A DNA stretch of 64,000 nucleotides from Trichopria drosophilae (lineage: Eukaryota > Arthropoda > Insecta > Hymenoptera > Diapriidae): assembly GCA_030407085.1 (NCBI GenBank), contig CM059582.1, positions 66,153,501-66,217,500 of the forward strand. The letters run 5' to 3'. The position numbers and the translations under genes were made by a program. This document shows positions 32,020 to 42,059 of the stretch, piece after piece (positions within the stretch are counted from its first letter, which is position 1; each line of letters begins with the position of its first letter). The notes below the pieces were generated by a model, which was given only the letters and a program-made list of their open reading frames with translations, was not told where the DNA came from and searched no databases.

Positions 32020-34854
32020 ATGAGTAAAGACGAAGACAGATATCATGATTGCGTGCAAATCATTGCCGCGCAAACGCAAGACTTCAATTCCATACGTAGA
32101 GCCTCAGAACTAGCCAGTAGAGCGAGCACTACAGTCGAACAGGCCAAAACGCGCTTGGTGCATTTGGATAAAGTATGGTGTCGCATAACAGAGCGAAATG
32201 AAAAAATGATGACTTTTTTGGACAATCCACAATGCATCGAGCTGCCGTATTTCGCTGAAGAGGTATACAGCAATAATGAAGAGCTGTACCTTGACACGCT
32301 CAGCAATTTGAACACCATCGTCGCTAGAAATGATGCCGCATCTACCTCAGCTGTTCCTGCCGTTCCTGTCACCGCAGATCTACGTACTCGAGCGCAAGTA
32401 CCATCGATAAAATTACCGCGGTTTTCCGGTACTTATACAGAGTGGGCCGAATTTCGCGATCATTTTTCCGCATTAATTATTAATGATAATTTTGATTCTT
32501 TTCAACGCTTGTATTATTTAAAGTCATGCCTCGACGGGGAGGCCGCGAATATTTTAAAAAATATCTCTATTACCGCGGATAATTTTCAATTAGCCTGGAA
32601 ATTATTAACAGATCGTTACGAAAATAGACGCAGACTGTTAAATTTATACTTAGCGAATTTATTTTCATTGAAGTCCGTCACGCGTGAAAATTCGCCCACC
32701 GAGTTAAGACGTTTGTTGGATGCGACCAATGAATCACTCGATGCGTTAAAGAAACTGGAACGCCCGGTTTCAGATGATATTTCGGTTTTCTTGATTACTC
32801 AGAGACTGGACCGCGGAACGCGCGAGGCATGGGATTTTTCCCTTGATGGTGACGACTATGCAACACTAAACCAGCTGACCAAATTTCTGACCGCAAAAAT
32901 AAGATCGCTAGAGGCTGCGTCCGGATTCGAATATTCAGCAAAGTCAAGTCAGTCTGCAACGCGCACGAAACCTGCCTCCGCCTCCCGCGTTCCAGCCCTC
33001 CATATTAGTTCTAAGCCTCTGAATACCTTTAAATGTATTTTGTGCACGCAATCACATTTTTTATTTAGGTGTCCGCAATCACATTTTTTATTTAGGTGTC
33101 CGCAATTTAATGACATGTCAGTGTCCCAACGCTGGGATTTAGTAAAATCGCATACATTGTGCACTAATTGCTTGTCAGCAATGCATAGTAACAGGTTGTG
33201 TAAAAGCGAGAAAACCTGCAAACAATGTGGCAAACGTCACAATTCGCTGCTGCACAGCCCGTCGCAAAATTCAGGTCCGCCTGTTGTAAATATGTCCACA
33301 GCAGGTGCCATTAACCAAACGCAGAATCTTGCTCAGACGCATCTGAGTACGCCATGTACTTCGTCACATATTGTTTTGGCCACTGCTTGGGTAATCGTTA
33401 CCGCTGCTTCGCAACATCCCGTAAAATTGCGTGCGCTTCTCGATCCGGGATCGACCCGTACATTTATCACGTGCGAAGTTGCGAACGCGTTAGGTACTAA
33501 AGAATACGTCACGAATATACAAGTCTCCGGTCTTGGCAAATCCGGCTCGGAATTGATTAAACGTACGATTCCGATTTCAGTGATGCCCGTGTCGAACGAC
33601 AATATTAGATTTTCCTCAAACGCGCTTGTCATCGATGATCTGACATCGTATACGCCACATTTCCGATATCCACTCACGCATTGGCCGCATTTAAAAGATG
33701 TGGGTTTCGCCGATGGCAACCCCACCGACGACACCAAGATACATGCACTTATCGGTGCTGACATATATCCTTATGTGCTTCGGGACGGAATTAGGCGTGG
33801 GAAAATTGACGAGCCGGTCGCGGTAAATACCGTTTTCGGATGGATCCTTTCCGGTGTCACCTCGAGCGATCACGATGATCGCTTTGCCCCTCCGTTAGTG
33901 CAGATACATCATACGCATCACATACAGGAAACTCCAGATTTAAGCGACTCCTTAACGCGATTTTGGGAGATTGAAAATGTATCTGGTGAAAAAGTGCTGT
34001 CCGAAGATGACCAGCTCTGTGAACGACATTGTTTAGAAACACACTCACGAACTCCTTCCGGTCAATATCGGGTTCGAATACCGCTGAAAGACCCTGAGAA
34101 TATCACGATTGGCGACACACGGGCTCAAGCCTTGCACAGTCTCCAAAATTTAGAGCGGCGATTGACGAATCGCCCTTCTGAGCGTGAATCGTACAAAAAT
34201 TTCCTGGAGGAATATAAAAATATGGGACACATGCGTGTGGCCCCTATTAACGCATCGCCATCTACTGTAGTCTATTTACCGCATCACGCGGTAGTGAAGC
34301 CTTCCAGCGAAACTACAAAAACTCGCGTAGTTTTTAACGCGTCCGCGAAGTCGGCAAACGGAATTTCCCTAAATTCATTACAACACATCGGACCGAAACT
34401 GCAGACGGACTTACCATCGCTGCATATGCAATGGCGTACTCAGCAATACGTTTATGCGGCAGACATCGCGAAGATGTATCGGCAGATTCTCATCGACGAG
34501 CGCGATGTGGATCTCCAACGCATTTTATGGCGTCAATCGCCCGAACATCCGGTTGCAGAGTATCAGCTCCTTACCGTTACCTACGGAACCGCGAGCGCAC
34601 CCTTTCTAGCTCTTAGAGTACTTCGTCAACTCGCTGACGATGAAGGGTCTCGGTTCCCGTTAGGTAGGTATGCATTACGACATAATTTTTTTGTCGACGA
34701 CGCTCTTCTCGGCGCTGACACGAAGGACGGACTTAGACAAATTCGTGATCAGCTAAATGAATTGCTTGGCACTGCTCATTTTAGGTTACTGCCTATGCAG
34801 GGTAATGCATCGAATGCTGAATTGGTCCAAAAATTGGGCGCAACGCACGCGTAA
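32020..34854 (+). CDS. BEL/Pao Gag-protease-RT polyprotein (944 aa, RNase H deleted)
   Basis: ATG at 32020 after tctcaaa; one open frame. Gag: helical N-terminus, YFAEEVYSNNEELYL, the IKLPRFSGTYTEWAEFRDHF capsid start (residue ~128) and FLITQRLDRGTREAWDF. Two zinc-knuckle-like regions (CILCTQSHFLFRCP and CTNCLSAMHSNRLC...CKQCGKRH). Protease: ALLDPGSTRTF with D475; the usual DSG is here DPG. RT: TKTRVVFNASAK, ADIAKMYRQILI and HNFFVDDALLGAD with the catalytic Asp pair at ~893-894. After LLGTAHFRL the frame jumps to unrelated text and stops at residue 944; the whole RNase H region is missing. A 27-bp duplication lies in the first knuckle. The Gag and protease may be functional; the polyprotein is not complete. 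Confidence 0.9.
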   Translation: MSKDEDRYHDCVQIIAAQTQDFNSIRRASELASRASTTVEQAKTRLVHLDKVWCRITERNEKMMTFLDNPQCIELPYFAEEVYSNNEELYLDTLSNLNTIVARNDAASTSAVPAVPVTADLRTRAQVPSIKLPRFSGTYTEWAEFRDHFSALIINDNFDSFQRLYYLKSCLDGEAANILKNISITADNFQLAWKLLTDRYENRRRLLNLYLANLFSLKSVTRENSPTELRRLLDATNESLDALKKLERPVSDDISVFLITQRLDRGTREAWDFSLDGDDYATLNQLTKFLTAKIRSLEAASGFEYSAKSSQSATRTKPASASRVPALHISSKPLNTFKCILCTQSHFLFRCPQSHFLFRCPQFNDMSVSQRWDLVKSHTLCTNCLSAMHSNRLCKSEKTCKQCGKRHNSLLHSPSQNSGPPVVNMSTAGAINQTQNLAQTHLSTPCTSSHIVLATAWVIVTAASQHPVKLRALLDPGSTRTFITCEVANALGTKEYVTNIQVSGLGKSGSELIKRTIPISVMPVSNDNIRFSSNALVIDDLTSYTPHFRYPLTHWPHLKDVGFADGNPTDDTKIHALIGADIYPYVLRDGIRRGKIDEPVAVNTVFGWILSGVTSSDHDDRFAPPLVQIHHTHHIQETPDLSDSLTRFWEIENVSGEKVLSEDDQLCERHCLETHSRTPSGQYRVRIPLKDPENITIGDTRAQALHSLQNLERRLTNRPSERESYKNFLEEYKNMGHMRVAPINASPSTVVYLPHHAVVKPSSETTKTRVVFNASAKSANGISLNSLQHIGPKLQTDLPSLHMQWRTQQYVYAADIAKMYRQILIDERDVDLQRILWRQSPEHPVAEYQLLTVTYGTASAPFLALRVLRQLADDEGSRFPLGRYALRHNFFVDDALLGADTKDGLRQIRDQLNELLGTAHFRLLPMQGNASNAELVQKLGATHA
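33049..33102 (+). repeat. 27-bp tandem duplication in the Gag zinc knuckle
   Basis: Two exact units at 33049-33075 and 33076-33102, adding nine residues (SHFLFRCPQ repeated) in frame and an extra Cys. Confidence 0.95.
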
Positions 34855-36280
34855 ATATAGTCTCGCATTACGATTGAAATACGTCACCCAGCGAATTTTT
34901 CAACTTCTGCAAGCTGAAGCGTTCGCAGAAGAAATAAAATTATTATCTGGAAATCCGCTATCCCCGGACGGAGCGCGTCGGTTGTCAACCGGACAACGAA
35001 TGCCCAAGCGGAGCCCACTCCTACGACTCAACCCGTTTTTAGATGAAGTCGGATTATTGCGAGTAGGGGGACGGTTGGCGCACTCACGTCAACCCGTGGA
35101 CAAAAAATGTCCCATTATTCTCCCTTCTGGTCATGTCGCACGCTTATTAATTAAGCAAGCACACGAGCGATGTTTGCATGGAGGAATTACGCTAACGCTG
35201 AGTACAGTCCGCGATCTTGTTTGGATAATCCAAGCAAGAAAAACCGTAAAGTCTGTTGTACATCGATGCGTTCGGTGCGCTCGCTACGCTAACGTGACAC
35301 CCGCGCAGTTAATGGGTTCGCTGCCTCCGGCTCGAGTCAATCGTCCTAGCCGTGCGTTTGCGGAATGTGGCGTCGATTACGCGGGTCCCGTCAAGATGCG
35401 CTTGGCGGGCGGTCGCGGGCATCGCTCGATTTCGGCTTATATAGCGATATTTATATGTATGGCGTCGCGTGCCATCCATCTAGAAGTAGTGTGTGCATAT
35501 ACCAGTGCCGCGTTTCTTGCTGCCTTCGAGCGATTTTATTCTCGCCGCGGTCTACCGACACACATGTATAGCGATAACGGTCCGAATTTTAGGCGAGCCG
35601 ACAAAGATTTACAAACCGCGTTTCGCGCTGCGATACAGAGTGATGAGCTTCGAGTTTGAGTCGCTGATGAGGGTGTTGAATGGCACTTCATCCCTCCTGC
35701 TGCGCCTCACTTCGGTGGCCTGTGGGAGGCAGGGGTGAGGTCGATGAAGCATCATCTCCGGCGAGTGCTCGGGTCTCACACTCCTACTTACGAGGAATTG
35801 TGTACATTGCTCTGTCGTATCGAGGCGTGTCTCAATTCACGACCCCTAGCTCCGCTACACGACGACGCGGAAAGTCTAGAAGTCTTGACGCCTGCTCATT
35901 TTCTCGTCGGTGGCCCGTTGTTAGCTGCGCCAGCCCCGTTGTCAGAAATTCACGCAATCGGGTTGCTCACGCGCTGGAAAATGATACGCCAACTCTTGGA
36001 GCGATTCTGGAAAAGTTGGTCCAAAGACTACGTCATGTCTTGTCAGCATCGCTCCAAGTGGTTGCGTACATCGTCGAATATATCAGTAGGTCAACTGGTA
36101 CTCGTTCGCAACGACCAACTTCCCCCGGCTCAGTGGGAGTTGGCCAGAATCACGGAATGTCATCCGGGTCATGATGGCTATGTGCGCGTAGTCACGGTGC
36201 GCACGGTGACTAAAACGTTCAAACGCCCTATAGTGAAGCTTGCGCTGCTTCCTATAGACATCGAACCCGACCTAGCATAA
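34806..36280 (+). pseudogene. BEL/Pao integrase and C-terminal (DUF5641-like) part, frameshifted
   Basis: Starts after the RNase H deletion with WSKNWAQRTRKYSLALRL in a second frame overlapping the Gag-RT end. The zinc-binding domain has HERCLHGGITLTLSTVRDLVW and CVRCARY. The integrase core has AECGVDYAGPV (first Asp) and HMYSDNGPNF (second Asp). A single frameshift near 35659 separates these from the Glu block at 35720, GLWEAGVRSMKHHLRR, and the C-terminus LNSRPLAPLHDDAESLE, HRSKWLR, VGQLVLVRNDQLPPAQWELAR, VVTVRT. The stop is at 36280, 88 bp before the 3' LTR. Removal of one base change would restore reading, but the missing RNase H means the element is not autonomous. Confidence 0.88.
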
Positions 36281-36355
36281 GTTAGTTTGTAACCGGTTTA
36301 TTTAGTATTAAGTTAAGTTGTATTTAGTGTTGAGTTTTGCGATACGGTTATCGCA

Positions 36356-36368
36356 AGGCGGGCGGTAA
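36356..36368 (+). other. polypurine-like tract before the BEL 3' LTR
   Basis: aggcgggcggtaa directly before the LTR start tgttgcg. Confidence 0.5.
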
Positions 36369-37000
36369 TGTTGCGTTATGTAATGTTAAATCGACATCGT
36401 CGCGCTATCTCTTGGCGTCCGCGCATACGACGACGCAGCTCGCAGTTACCGACTCATCGCGCGCTATATGGGTCGTTTAAATAATCAAATCTCGCGCTTG
36501 CTGACCTTTAAATTTAATTGAAGGTGATACCGCGCTTTATATCAATTTCCGCCGCTGCCTCCTTTTGCAAGGACGACTTCCGAAAGAGATTAGATTCCAC
36601 GTGGACCTCGTCGCCATCGCCACGAAAAACGCACGCATCGGTTTAAAATCGCCTTAATCCGCAAACATTTTCGCAGCATCCGCGCTGCACGCAATTAAAT
36701 TTAGTAGTCGCGCATAAGTATTAAGTAGTTTAATATGTAGTTTTTTAAATTAGTGTTAATTTGAACATTATCTGAACTTCCACGTGAATTGAATTGTCTT
36801 CACGTCGCGATACGAAGAAGTGCCGGTCGCGAAGTTTAGTGTAAAACCAAAAATAAAGAGAGCTAATCAGTTTTTAGAGATAAAATCACATTTTATCCTT
36901 TCTAAGCACCATCCTGCGCCACGCAAAGATTCAGTCGACGCGAACTATTGCTGCTCGTGCGACCAAAATCGAACATTTGGCGATCCTGCCAGGATGGTGC
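36369..37000 (+). repeat. 3' LTR of the young BEL/Pao element
   Basis: 632 bp, aligned without gaps to the 5' LTR at 30556-31187. The right flank begins gttga; the left flank of the 5' LTR is atgtc, so no target-site duplication was found. Confidence 0.92.
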
Positions 37001-37352
37001 GTTGAAAATTGTAGTGTTAAATGGTACTATAGATGTTTTGCCTCTTCTTTGTAAGAAAGAAAAGGCTACTCATTTGCTTAGCCAAATCTGTAAGAATTAC
37101 TTTTACTAATCACTTTGCCCCCCGCAAGGGGCAAAAAAAGCAGAAATGGTTCTAATAGTGAGAGCGGTATGAACATGCATTCAAGCTGTACTCACCGTTA
37201 ACCGAAGGTAATTGCTTCTTAATACCAATTTTTTATGATCGATGGATTTTGGTTTTTTGTTAAGAGTCGTTCATTCGAAGGTGGAATGAAATGTGATGAC
37301 GCGATACTTCTTAATCCTCGAAACATTAAGAAGTATTATGAAATGACGATAC
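37001..37352. other. AT-rich flank right of the BEL element
   Basis: No gene. A strong small hairpin, tttgcccc/ggggcaaa, lies at 37114-37135, followed by an A run. Text here does not continue the Jockey endonuclease that abuts the left LTR. Confidence 0.4.
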
Positions 37353-37369
37353 TTACTCTAATTATATAC
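37353..37369. repeat. left target-site duplication of SINE copy B
   Basis: ttactctaattatatac, repeated exactly at 37686-37702. Confidence 0.88.
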
Positions 37370-37685
37370 ATACATACATTAAATTGGTCAGATTTACTTG
37401 CCAACTTTATGTCATCTATGGCTAATCGGGCAAGGCTTAGTCATCATCCCTCACAGGACGATACAAACAAGTAAACAATCACAAATACTACACATAATCG
37501 ACACCGTTAACAGTTATTCGGCGGCCTGTGACGTAGCAGGCGCATCGCAAACATTGCCTTATTTTAATTCAAGACAATATTGACGAAGCGTCGACCACGG
37601 AAAAACCATTCACGGTGTCAATAACTACCGACTGATGTCGGTAGCAGTCCCAAATTCGTACCTTCGCCCAGCAAGGTTTCCTGAA
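37370..37685 (-). mobile_element. tRNA-derived SINE, 5'-truncated copy B
   Basis: Reverse complement of positions 6275-6570 of copy A, including tattgtcttgaattaaaataaggc-type text and the (atgt)n tail. The tRNA-like head is missing, the usual result of incomplete reverse transcription. It is flanked by a 17-bp direct repeat, ttactctaattatatac (37353-37369 and 37686-37702), so the truncated copy was inserted as such. Confidence 0.88.
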
Positions 37686-37702
37686 TTACTCTAATTATAT
37701 AC
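37686..37702. repeat. right target-site duplication of SINE copy B
   Basis: Second exact copy of the 17-bp repeat. Confidence 0.88.
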
Positions 37703-38110
37703 TAAAATTTAAATAATTGGATATTATTTATAAAAAGAATGTGGCGTTTTCTATTTAAGTTTCGCAGGATTTTCGTTTCTTAAATATTAAATTTGGTTAA
37801 ATTATGATTATAGAATAGATATTGTAGATGACTTTCGATAGGACTAAAAAAGTAAATAAAACAGAAAATAATCAATTTTCTGGGGAGTTACAGATGCCCC
37901 CCTTCTCCCTTTAAATTGAAACCTGCAGTGAAAATTTGCAAAATTCGGGAGCGCTTCAATAAAGAATTCGATCGAAATTTAGCGAAAATTTTTGCTTATG
38001 TACTATTTGGTTATTATATTAGTACTAATTCTCTAGATGTACAGAATTATTCTTTTTCTTAATTCGTGCTTTACAGGTTTCGTGCTTAACAACTATATTC
38101 GTAATAGTTT
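37703..38110. other. AT-rich sequence, no feature seen
   Basis: No coding or repeat structure recognised. Confidence 0.5.
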
Positions 38111-38280
38111 TTTTTTAACTCCGTGCGCTAAGTGCTCACTTAGCACACTGTTTTCCGTGTGCAAAGTAGAACATTCGTGCACCGTGCGCTAAGTGACTAC
38201 TTAGCGCACGGTGCACGAATGTTCTAAATTGCACGGAAAACAGTGTGCTAACTGGGCACTTAGCTCACACGTTAAAAAAA
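38111..38280. mobile_element. 170-bp near-perfect palindrome (foldback MITE)
   Basis: The two halves, centred near 38197, are reverse complements with few mismatches. Paired phrases include gtgcgctaagtg/cacttag, acactgttttccgtg/cacggaaaacagtgt, agaacattcgtgcaccgtgcgc/gcgcacggtgcacgaatgttct. The outer ends are T/A runs (ttttttaac/gttaaaaaa). A very stable hairpin when single-stranded. No coding capacity. Nested short palindromes such as gctaagtg-cacttagc recur along the arm. cgtaat occurs on both sides (left near 38099, right near 38289), a possible target-site duplication. Confidence 0.85.
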
Positions 38281-39154
38281 ATGGTATACGTAATGCACTA
38301 TTTCTTACATTCAAACTTATCCTTAGAAGTGGGATATTAGGTATTGTAATAAATTTCAATAAATTTTAACTACAAGAAAAACAAATCTATCGCGAATATA
38401 TCTTAGAAATTGAAATTTATAAATTGTTAATAAAGTTAGGTTTTTATTTACTTAGTAAGATACATGACTTTAACGTTGGGTAACATTGTTTGTAGCAACT
38501 TAACTGCTATGTTAGTTTAATTGTGTTAGTGGGGTTAGTACAAAAATTTTTTCCATTCATAAGTCAATTGTCGAATTTCAACGAATTCAATAGAAGAGGA
38601 ATGTAGCATTAAGATAACAAAAAAGCTTTATTGAAGAGGTTAATTCTTCATTATTCATACGGCAGAAGTAGGATAATAATATAGGGAATATAAAATTTTG
38701 ATCATATAGTATGGAACGATTATATAATAACATTTGATTTCATCGACAATAGGCCGTTTGTTTTAGTCATTGTAGTTTCTAGGAATGCCATTTTCGTGAT
38801 GGGTTCCTTTTATCACTACTTTAATATTAACAGTGATCGCGAAAAAAATGTTCGAAAAAGAGGTATTATTATAATTATTATCATGACACCTTTCACCTGT
38901 AACATAAAAAGATTATTCATTTCTAATATACAGATAGAAGCAAAAAAACGTTAGTATTTTCTGCTTTGTGTGTAAATGTGTTATGAAGAAGCAAATGTTA
39001 ATTTTTCTGTATGTTTCAAAAATGTCTGTCCTTTATCATCAATTAATGTAGCATTATTATTTTCGGTTAAGGCTGTATTATATGTATATATGTATATATG
39101 TGTTCTAAATTTTCCTCCTCTGGCTTCATTTAGCACGTAAACTAAATCAGCAAT
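38281..39154. other. AT-rich sequence, no gene seen
   Basis: Short tandem tatgtata text near 39079-39100. Probably includes the untranslated 3' end of the gypsy element that follows on the minus strand; no LTR was recognised. Confidence 0.4.
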
Positions 39155-40332
39155 TTAAAAATTTACCGGATGCGATTTCATATCATAATATCTTTTCCGT
39201 CGATACTTTTTATTTATAAGATTATCTGCTGTCAATTTTCGCATTTCGTGTAAACGGGTTACAAGTTCACTTAGATAATCGCAATATGATGCCATTAAAT
39301 CTTTTGACGGGAAAGATGTAGGAAGTCTGGCTGATTTTCCAAAAACTAATTCATAAGGCGCGAATTGGGTACTAGAATGTACAGATGTATTGTACGAGAA
39401 CATTACATAAGGTATGAGTTTATCCCAATCATTGTATGTGTCCATATACTATTTCAAATAATCGGTTAATACAATATGACTTCTTTCTAAAGATCCGTTG
39501 GTTTGTGGATGATACGCGGAGGTAGTTACGAGTTTAATTTTGAAAAGTCTGGCTAATTGTCTAAAAATTTTATTAATGAAACTGGTACCTCTATCACTGT
39601 GAGTATAACTCTTGGCGATCCATATGGGTGGATTCAGTTTCCGATAAGAGCTTGAGCTACGGATTGACCTTTGATATTTAAAACAGGCCCAGCGATACAA
39701 TATTTAGTCAAATTATCTTGGATTATGAGTATATGTCTATTTCCGTATGTTGTGTGGGGTAATGGTCCAATGGTGTCTATACTGATCTTTTCGAAGGCTT
39801 CAGTTGGTGTATCTGTTATTATCATAGGCTATTTCGTTTTAATCCTTGTTAATTTTTGTCGTAAACATCTGTCAGAATTTCTTAAAAAATTTTCTACCTG
39901 CAATTTAATGCGAGGCCAGTAGAAACGTGATCTAATTATACGATAGGTTTTGTCAATCCACTTATGTCCTCCTGTTAAACTTTTGTGAAATTCAGATATA
40001 ATTAAAGGTCGTAATTGTACCTCAGGTATGTCAGTTTTACTATAACAAAGGGTAATATTCATATTATCATATTTAAATATGTCATGTAGAATCTCACGTA
40101 ATCAGTTTGCGGATAGGACTTCAATTTCGTCACCGTAACGAGATATTCTGAAAGATGATATGTTATCAGATTTTGTCAAATATCTTAAGGATTTTAAGAG
40201 TTTGAAAATATCTTCTTCTGATGAAGTATCAAAATGTCTATTTTTAACAACAAGGCTAAAAACTGCATTTTTCTTTCGTCGAGTGACTAGGATTTGACCG
40301 ATTTTGACTCGTTTTTCCTTAAAGTTATTCAT
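39155..40332 (-). pseudogene. Ty3/gypsy integrase and RNase H-integrase linker
   Basis: High to low. 40332-40102 is a linker (RVKIGQILVTRRKKNAVFSLV). 40062-39829 contains the zinc-binding domain (LIISEFHKSLTGGHKWIDKT, FYWPRIKLQVENFLRNSDRCLRQK) with H, H, C; the first Cys is Ser (NSDRC). 39825-39634 has ISIDTIGPLPHT (first Asp). 39700-39449 has HSDRGTSFINKIFRQL (second Asp) and SAYHPQTNGSLERSHIVLTDYL (catalytic Glu). 39445-39155 has NDWDKLIPYVMFSYNTSVHS and PYELVFGKSARLPT. Several frameshifts break the core. The last Lys/Tyr-rich residues end near 39155. Confidence 0.85.
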
Positions 40333-40353
40333 ATTTATAAGATTCAGATCTAT

Positions 40354-40480
40354 TTAAAGTTTAGCAAATTGGGTATCAGGTTCGCAATCGACGGATATAA
40401 AATGTACAAGATTAGCTTGTTTTTGTACTAATGCATCTGCGTATTCGTTCCTGGATGGACGAGTACGGACTAGAGCTGCG
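40354..40480 (-). pseudogene. possible end of gypsy RNase H
   Basis: The minus-strand frame ends RPSRNEYADALVQKQANLVH. NEYADAL resembles the NxxADALSR motif that closes gypsy RNase H. It would join the linker at 40332 in the same direction. Upstream it is replaced by an R1-type fragment on the plus strand. Confidence 0.4.
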
Positions 40481-40863
40481 TTAGCTAAGACCGAGATCGT
40501 TCTTTTGACTAAGAGGAGGATCCCCACTATTACAGATCTCCGGGTGGGAAATGAGACAGTCCAGACCAAAGCAGTAATAAAATAACAAGGGGCGGTCTTG
40601 ACACCGGGCTCCCCTTCTGGCCGCACATACAGCGAATGGCGAACAGGGAGGCAAAAGTCACCACGTCGCTTGCCAGAATTATGGTGAACGTGGGTGGTCC
40701 GTTTCCCTGTAAGCGGCGGCTGCTCCTGCATACCGCCGAATCCATCATGTTGTACGGTGCGAAGGTCTGGACCGACTCGCTGAGGTACGAGATCTACCAC
40801 AAACGATTGGCCGCGGTTCAGCAAAGGGGGCCTTTCGTATTGCGTGCTCGTTTTCACCTATAA
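40480..40863 (+). pseudogene. R1-type LINE RT C-terminal fragment
   Basis: Plus-strand broken frames read IVLLTKRRIPTITDLRVGNET and AVIK, then a TAA where YLGV is expected. The text continues GRTYSEW...NREAKVTTSLARIMVNVGG (40636 on), then PCKRRLLLHTAESIMLYGAKVWTDSLR, IYHKRLAAVQQRG. This is the C-terminal, post-active-site part of R1-clade reverse transcriptases. Frameshifts at about 40590-40640. No endonuclease or YADD box. Confidence 0.75.
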
Positions 40864-41295
40864 CGTATATGTAATATATACCTATAAGTATTTACTTATT
40901 TTATTACATGACGCAGCGGCCACTGGGAGCCAGTGGTTGCTGAGACACGACTTTTTGTTTTTATTTTCTGACGACGAAATGGACGCGATTTTCATTATTT
41001 ATTAATTACTTCTTTTAAATTCGGAAGGACACGTCAGTTACTGGAACCCAGTAACTGCCAAGAAATCGGCGCCACCGCGAAGTAATGTAACCAGTTCTGC
41101 GGTGGAATCATGAACGTCGGTACGTAAAGAAGGTTAGAGTTTAGAGAGTATGCCTGTATCGGATAGACGGGTGAGTTCCACATACGGGGGGTCTCGCATG
41201 ACTCCCTTATGGTGCTTAACGCATTCCCCCCTTCTATGGATAAAAAAAAAATATAAATTTTCTAAATTAATAGTAATAAATAAATAATTTTCTAC
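40864..41295 (+). other. LINE 3' flank with two similar hairpins
   Basis: Hairpin one, ccactgg-gag-ccagtgg (40920-40936). Hairpin two, cagttactgg-aac-ccagtaactg (41035-41057), a perfect 10-bp stem. Both have an actgg/ccagt core. They may be structured 3' UTR elements of the R1-type LINE. An A run follows at 41241-41250. Confidence 0.45.
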
Positions 41296-41299
41296 TGTT

Positions 41300-41735
41300 A
41301 GTGAACCTGTCAGTCTTAGTCCGCGCGAACTGAACGTCGCGAAGGTCCCGAGTTCGAATCCCCGTCCGTGCAATTTTCTCTGTTTATGTCCAGTGTGGAA
41401 TAATCGGGGAACTTTGCTGGGCGAAGGTACGAATTTGGGAACGCTGCCGATCCCCGTCGGCAGTTATCGGTACCGTCAGCGTCTTAACCGCGGTCGGTAC
41501 GTCGTGGGTCTTATCTCGGATAAAGAGGTGATAAGCCCCGCGTCGTATTCGCTAAGGCACAGACCGCCGAATCTGCTGGTGGTACCGATATTGGGGTAAG
41601 AGGGACTGGCTCTGGGTGGGTGTTGTGTTGACCTGTTCCGTCATGTATAATGTCTATGTGTTGTCCATCCTATACCTCTCCACCCGAGAGCCGACCCGCG
41701 AATAGGCATCTAAGTCATTAAAGCGGGGGAAAATT
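41300..41735 (+). mobile_element. tRNA-derived SINE, divergent copy C
   Basis: A B-box ggtcccgagttcgaatccc at 41344-41362, then the body in the same order as copy A: ggaactttgctgggcgaaggta, atttggga..gct, gtcggcagttatcg, aaggcacagaccgccga. About 70 percent similar by eye. The A-box region is weak. No target-site duplication was recognised; boundaries are approximate. Confidence 0.7.
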
Positions 41736-42059
41736 GCAAATCCTTTATCCTTTATATTACGCTTCAAGGGAAGAAAGCGCGTGATTTCGAGTGAGAGGTT
41801 TGCTGCCCGAGCGTAGCGAGGGCAGCCCCTTCACGAGGGTCGTCCCGCGTTGCTGGCGCGGAATGTGGACATTCCGGTGAAGTCGGGAAAAATAAAATTA
41901 ATAGGTAATAATATTTTTTACGTATATAAAATAGTAGTTTATGTTATCCAAAATTATGTGTAAGTAATGCAATTATACCTATTCAATGTCCATTACTTGG
42001 AATGTTGTTTTTACAAATCTTTTTTACGCAGCTTTAAAAATATTCTGAAAACTAATAAA
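41736..42059. other. unassigned, with a GC-rich hairpin
   Basis: gctgcccgagcgtagcgagggcagc (41801-41825) forms a 7-bp stem. The rest is AT-rich with no gene. Confidence 0.4.

Noticed and set aside
33333..33764. 143-residue minus-strand ORF
   Set aside because: Antisense shadow of the BEL protease-RT frame.
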